Assembly: GCA_002254765.1 (NCBI GenBank)
Contig: NJDV01000019.1
Location: forward strand, 1 to 9,105
Reading direction: 5' to 3'
Source of the DNA: Thermoplasmatales archaeon ex4484_36
Lineage (GTDB): Archaea > Thermoplasmatota > Penumbrarchaeia > Penumbrarchaeales > EX4484-36
Length of the DNA: 9,105 nucleotides
Below the pieces are notes generated by a model. It ran no database searches. It had not been told where the DNA came from and saw only the letters and a list, made by a program, of their open reading frames with translations. Positions within the stretch are counted from its first letter, which is position 1; every line of letters begins with the position of its first letter. Made by a program: the position numbers and the translations under genes. Below, in pieces: positions 5,896 through 9,105 of this stretch.

Positions 5896-6818
5896 GTTGG
5901 CTTGAGAAGTACCGTCCAAGGACGTTGGATGATGTTGTGGGCCAAGAGCACATCGTGAGGATCCTGAAGCGCGTAGCGCAGTCCGTGAAGTCTGGAAATA
6001 CTGAGGTGTTGACCCACTACTTTGCGGCAGGTCCTCCGGGGACTGGGAAGACTACGATAGCCTATGCGTTCTTCCGGGACGCTTTTGGGGAGGATGCTCC
6101 CATACTTGAGATAAATGCCTCGGATGAGACGGGGGTGGATGCAGTAAGGAACAAAGTCAAGGCATTCGCTAGGACGGCTGGATACAGTTTGATAATCCTC
6201 GATGAAGTGGATTACATGACTTCCAATGCCCAGGCGGTGCTAAGGAGGGTCATGGAGGTCTATCCGAGGACTGTCTTTTATCTGACATGTAACTATCCAG
6301 ATAAGGTCATAGAGCCAATACGCCAGCGGTGTTTATTCAGTAGACAGAGGTTCAAGCGCCTATCGAGCGCGGAGATACGCACCATGCTGAAGAGGATTCT
6401 CAATGCGGAAGGTTTGGAGATCACGGAGGAGGAGATGGATGCCATCGTGAACTCATCTAGGGGTAATGCCAGGGATGCCATAAACCTACTCGAAGCTTTC
6501 TCAACATCCCGGGATGGCATTGATTCTTTACTGTCTGTCAAGGCCACGCTGAAGCTTGTAGATGGCATTTATGAGGGCGTGATGGAGGGCTCTAGCGTCA
6601 AGGATGTTGAGAGGTTGGTCGTGGAGTATTTCGCAAACGGTGGGCAGATACCGGATTTTTGCGAGAGATTCATGGACAACCTCTTGAGCGATACGTCCCT
6701 GGATGAGGATGACATAACCCTCTGGATGCACCGTATTGCGGATGTAATTTATGAAACGTCCGTGGTCGAGTACCCAGAGATACTTTTCAGGGCAAAGATA
6801 ATAGCTTTCATGGGGTAG
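5892..6818 (+). CDS. RFC small-subunit-like clamp loader ATPase
   Basis: This 308-residue AAA+ protein opens with WLEKYRPRTLDDVVGQEH, the classic RFC start. It has Walker A GPPGTGKT at residues 47-54, EINASDETGVD at 73-83 (RFC box), Walker B IILDEVDYM at 101-109 with D-E-V-D in place of the usual D-E-A-D, a sensor 1 asparagine N134, and RQRC at 144-147, where the cellular S-R-C motif with its arginine finger reads Q-R-C. Sensor 2 is GNARDAINLL at 191-200. The C-terminal third is helical, as expected for the collar domain. Cellular RFC-S is about 320-330 residues, so this is close to full length. It would load the PCNA-like clamp encoded upstream. No RFC large subunit is seen in the window, so it may act as a homo-oligomer or use the host large subunit. 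Confidence 0.93.
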   Translation: MSWLEKYRPRTLDDVVGQEHIVRILKRVAQSVKSGNTEVLTHYFAAGPPGTGKTTIAYAFFRDAFGEDAPILEINASDETGVDAVRNKVKAFARTAGYSLIILDEVDYMTSNAQAVLRRVMEVYPRTVFYLTCNYPDKVIEPIRQRCLFSRQRFKRLSSAEIRTMLKRILNAEGLEITEEEMDAIVNSSRGNARDAINLLEAFSTSRDGIDSLLSVKATLKLVDGIYEGVMEGSSVKDVERLVVEYFANGGQIPDFCERFMDNLLSDTSLDEDDITLWMHRIADVIYETSVVEYPEILFRAKIIAFMG

Positions 6819-6822
6819 TATC

Positions 6823-6969
6823 ATGTCGTATGAAATATTACGGATACTTGAAATAGACTACACGCCTAAACGTGATACCGGGGAGGACCTTATAGTTCAC
6901 CTCTATTGCTGCGATAAGCAGGGACGGAGTAAGCGTGTGGATGTCTCGGGGACGGAGCCGAGATTGTGA
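6823..6969 (+). CDS. N-terminal fragment of B-family DNA polymerase, frame ended by TGA
   Basis: The ATG at 6823 lies four bases after the clamp-loader stop, where the operon would be expected to continue. The 48 residues read like the very start of an archaeal PolB: ILRILEIDYTPK, then LIVHLYCCDKQGRSKRVDV, then SGTEPRL. These match the usual first strand, the I-x-L-F strand followed by a G-R turn, and the R-P-Y segment of the N-terminal domain. The frame then meets TGA at 6967-6969. The rest of the polymerase follows in the next frame. I read this as the true 5' end of the polymerase gene, separated from the rest by a deletion plus frameshift or an assembly error. Confidence 0.6.
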   Translation: MSYEILRILEIDYTPKRDTGEDLIVHLYCCDKQGRSKRVDVSGTEPRL

Positions 6970-9105
6970 TATTCCGTATGACAGGGCCGTTAGGTACTAC
7001 TATGGTCTTGAGACCTTCATTGCCGTTCCGAGGAAGTATGTCGGGGGTGGGAAGCCAATAGACATAACGAAGGTGAAGCGCATAAAGACAGAGGAGGGAC
7101 CGAGAGAGGGGTACATGCCGATAACTGCCTACATTGATATCGAGACGACGGGTAGGAGCAAGATAGATGTTAAGAGAGCCCCGGATGAAATCGTGTGCTT
7201 GACGGTTTACGTTGATGGAGTTTACTATCATCTTTATAATTATGACTTGGACGAAGAACGACTAGAGGAGATGTGGACTAGGGCATACATGAAGAACGTC
7301 CTAGGGATGGAACTGGACAGGATGGGCGAACTGTCCCTAATACATTGTGCCTCCGAGATGGAAATAATATCTACTCTAGCGGATGTTTTGGATGCCAACG
7401 ATGTTTCGGTTGTGGCGGGGCACAACATAAAAGAGTTCGATTGGAAGTATATGAAGCGGAGGGTGGAAATCAGGGAGATGCGGGGATCGAGGGTGCGTCA
7501 TCCATCCTGGAAGAAGTATGCCATCCTGGATACCATGCTCGGCTACAAGAAGCTGAGGGAAAGTAGTACGTCAGGAAGCGATAGTCTGAGCCTAGATAAC
7601 GCATCTAGGGACATACTGGGACTGCATAAAATTCCAAAGGCTAGCGTGAGTGAACTCTATGAGAATGACCACGAGAGGCTTTCACTCTACAATATTATGG
7701 ATACATACTTATGTTACAACCTGTCCTCTGCATTAGCCATGGAGGAATTTTACAACTACTTCTCCATGATTATGAGCGTAAAAATGGGGGACGTGGAGCA
7801 TGGGACGAAAGTGCTTGAGGGCTGCCTAGCAAGGGCCTATGGCACCGAATACATAGTTGCTACAAGGACGTTAAGGAAGAACGCTCCACGCTCCAAAGTT
7901 CATGGTGCGATAGTCATGTTCAACCCGGAGGGAGTGTACAGGAATGTTATTGAGTTCGATAACAAGTCCGAGTATCCTTCGGTCATCCTGACGCTCAGGC
8001 TTGATCCCCTTAGTTTGCTCAAGGACTATGAGGACGAAGAGGACTGGGATATAGCAGCCGTGGCTCCGTCCGGGCGGAAGTACAAGGACATAAAGGCTCC
8101 AATTCCGTCCCTGATTGAGGAGCAGATGAAACTCAGGGATCACTACAGGGAGCTTCGTAAGAAGGCAAAGCCAGGGAGTAAGGAATGGAGGAAGTACAAA
8201 CTTTTGGACAAGACCGCCAAGGAGATAATGAACAGCGTTTATGGCGCCCTAGCTAACAAGGACTCAACCTATTATATGCCGCAGTTGGCAAACGACATCA
8301 CGGAGGTATCGAGGAAGCATCTACTCTGGAATAAGAGGATACTTGAGGAAAATCCCTACACTACGTCCACGGGAAAAACGGTGAAGATGAAGGTCATATA
8401 TGGGGATACGGACAGTTGTAAGGCGGTTGATGAGAATGACAATGATTTAACTTATGATGAATTGGTGGAAATAGGCGAACACTATACACGGCTTTTGAAC
8501 GAGTCCTTCAAGGACTTCACAGTGAAACTATTGCATTCAAAGTACAACTATTTGAGAGTGAAGGTTGATTCGTTCTCAAGGACGTATATTCAGACGGGAG
8601 CGAAGAAGCGCTATGCTTACTTGACCTTCGATGATAGGGTTGTTTGGAAGGGCTACGAGAAGGTCAGGGGTGACTCTTCCGGGATAACGAAGATGATCCA
8701 GGAGGCAGTCATCGAAGATTTCCTTCGGAATTTGAACAAAGATAGAGTAATAGATATAATTTACAAGATTGTTACTGATATTCGTTCAGCCAAGATAGAA
8801 GAGTCCCTGTTGGGAAGCAGGACTTCCATATCCTCGGAGGGAAACTACCTCTATAGGCACAAAGAGATTACAAAGGCGAATGTAGTTCCCCCGGAGGAGC
8901 GTGATGACTATCTGCCTCTTGGTAGTAGTGTATCATGGTACTTCGTGAAGGGGCTGGATGGAATCGCCGTTCTCCCCACCGATAAGGTTCCCTCTGACTA
9001 TGGGCTAGAAATAGACAGGGAGAAGGTGATAAACATGTTCGTTGTTAAGAAGATGGAGAGTATATGCAAAGTCCTTGGCGTGGACGTGAAAGCGGTAGCA
9101 GGGGG
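6941..9105 (+). CDS. polB: B-family DNA polymerase with 3'-5' exonuclease (3' end outside the window)
   Basis: The frame is open from about 6896 to the window end. ATG 6941 is the first usable ATG but is probably not the biological start (see the fragment at 6823). Clear homology begins at CDIPYDRAVRYYYG. Exonuclease motifs: YIDIETTG (Exo I, 7130-7153), HNIKEFDWKY (Exo II, 7421-7450), YNIMD (Exo III, 7688-7702). Polymerase motifs: FDNKSEYPS (motif A, 7955-7981), with Glu where the D-x-x-S-L-Y-P-S consensus has Leu; KEIMNSVYG (motif B, 8219-8245); YGDTDS (motif C, 8399-8416). KKRYAY (8603-8620) is the K-x-Y element, and GYEKVRGDSS follows in the thumb. All catalytic aspartates are present, so the visible part looks functional for synthesis and proofreading. 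It would be the replicative polymerase of the element, working with the clamp and loader encoded upstream. The stop lies beyond base 9105. Confidence 0.93.
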   Translation, partial: MSRGRSRDCDIPYDRAVRYYYGLETFIAVPRKYVGGGKPIDITKVKRIKTEEGPREGYMPITAYIDIETTGRSKIDVKRAPDEIVCLTVYVDGVYYHLYNYDLDEERLEEMWTRAYMKNVLGMELDRMGELSLIHCASEMEIISTLADVLDANDVSVVAGHNIKEFDWKYMKRRVEIREMRGSRVRHPSWKKYAILDTMLGYKKLRESSTSGSDSLSLDNASRDILGLHKIPKASVSELYENDHERLSLYNIMDTYLCYNLSSALAMEEFYNYFSMIMSVKMGDVEHGTKVLEGCLARAYGTEYIVATRTLRKNAPRSKVHGAIVMFNPEGVYRNVIEFDNKSEYPSVILTLRLDPLSLLKDYEDEEDWDIAAVAPSGRKYKDIKAPIPSLIEEQMKLRDHYRELRKKAKPGSKEWRKYKLLDKTAKEIMNSVYGALANKDSTYYMPQLANDITEVSRKHLLWNKRILEENPYTTSTGKTVKMKVIYGDTDSCKAVDENDNDLTYDELVEIGEHYTRLLNESFKDFTVKLLHSKYNYLRVKVDSFSRTYIQTGAKKRYAYLTFDDRVVWKGYEKVRGDSSGITKMIQEAVIEDFLRNLNKDRVIDIIYKIVTDIRSAKIEESLLGSRTSISSEGNYLYRHKEITKANVVPPEERDDYLPLGSSVSWYFVKGLDGIAVLPTDKVPSDYGLEIDREKVINMFVVKKMESICKVLGVDVKAVAG

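Noticed and set aside
6961..6972. Programmed +1 frameshift at TTG TGA in polB
   Set aside because: The P-site codon TTG would have to re-pair with TGT, which is poor. There is no convincing stimulator, and a shift alone would not restore the apparently missing N-terminal domain segment.
6890..7231. - strand frame of 113 residues opposite the polymerase 5' region
   Set aside because: It covers the join in polB and could suggest a separate gene, but the + strand in both pieces shows clear PolB homology and this frame shows none.
7345..7566. Cys/Gly-rich + strand frame of 73 residues
   Set aside because: It lies in a different frame within the exonuclease domain of PolB, whose Exo II motif is in the same bases. 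It is a shadow.

Overview
The window reads as part of a double-stranded DNA virus (or related mobile element) of a euryarchaeal host. All genes lie on the + strand, packed end to end with gaps of 0-34 bases or short overlaps. Almost every recognisable product is an archaeal-type replication protein. The combination of PriS/PriL primase, PCNA, RFC-like clamp loader, B-family polymerase, RadA/KaiC-like ATPase and ERCC4 nuclease in a virus-sized operon is, from memory, the layout of magroviruses (viruses of marine group II Euryarchaeota, Poseidoniales). No structural or packaging gene lies in the window, so the viral assignment is an inference. A search with the polymerase and a capsid gene on the same contig would settle it.

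Layout. Positions 2-777 hold three small genes: the 3' end of an unrecognised protein, a very basic 104-residue protein, and a 50-residue protein resembling the DUF2080/AbrB-like group. Positions 761-1861 encode a probable single-stranded DNA-binding protein with OB-fold-like middle, a 44-residue acidic tract and a C-terminal four-cysteine cluster. Then come a RecA/RadA/KaiC-type ATPase (1896-2690), a PCNA-like sliding clamp (2695-3480), a compact primase that appears to fuse the PriS catalytic domain to a PriL iron-sulphur domain (3437-4567), an ERCC4/XPF-type nuclease (4569-5246), an unrecognised 163-residue protein (5251-5742), a 46-residue zinc ribbon (5755-5895) and an RFC small-subunit-like clamp loader (5892-6818). 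A B-family DNA polymerase fills the rest (6823-9105) and runs off the right edge.

How the genes fit together: the primase would start strands, the clamp loader would place the clamp, and the polymerase would extend while the SSB coats exposed template. The RecA-like ATPase and ERCC4 nuclease would handle recombination or branched DNA. No helicase, ligase or RFC large subunit is seen here. The cluster looks like one transcription unit with ribosome binding sites of the AGGAGGT type in front of most genes.

The main oddity is the start of the polymerase gene. Its first 48 codons (6823-6969) are in one frame and the remainder is in the next frame. The two pieces do not simply abut: compared with cellular archaeal PolB, roughly 70 residues of the N-terminal domain appear to be absent at the join. 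This is either a real deletion with a frameshift or an assembly error. No RNA genes, CRISPR arrays, insertion sequences or convincing terminators were seen, and there is no gene-free stretch longer than about 35 bases.
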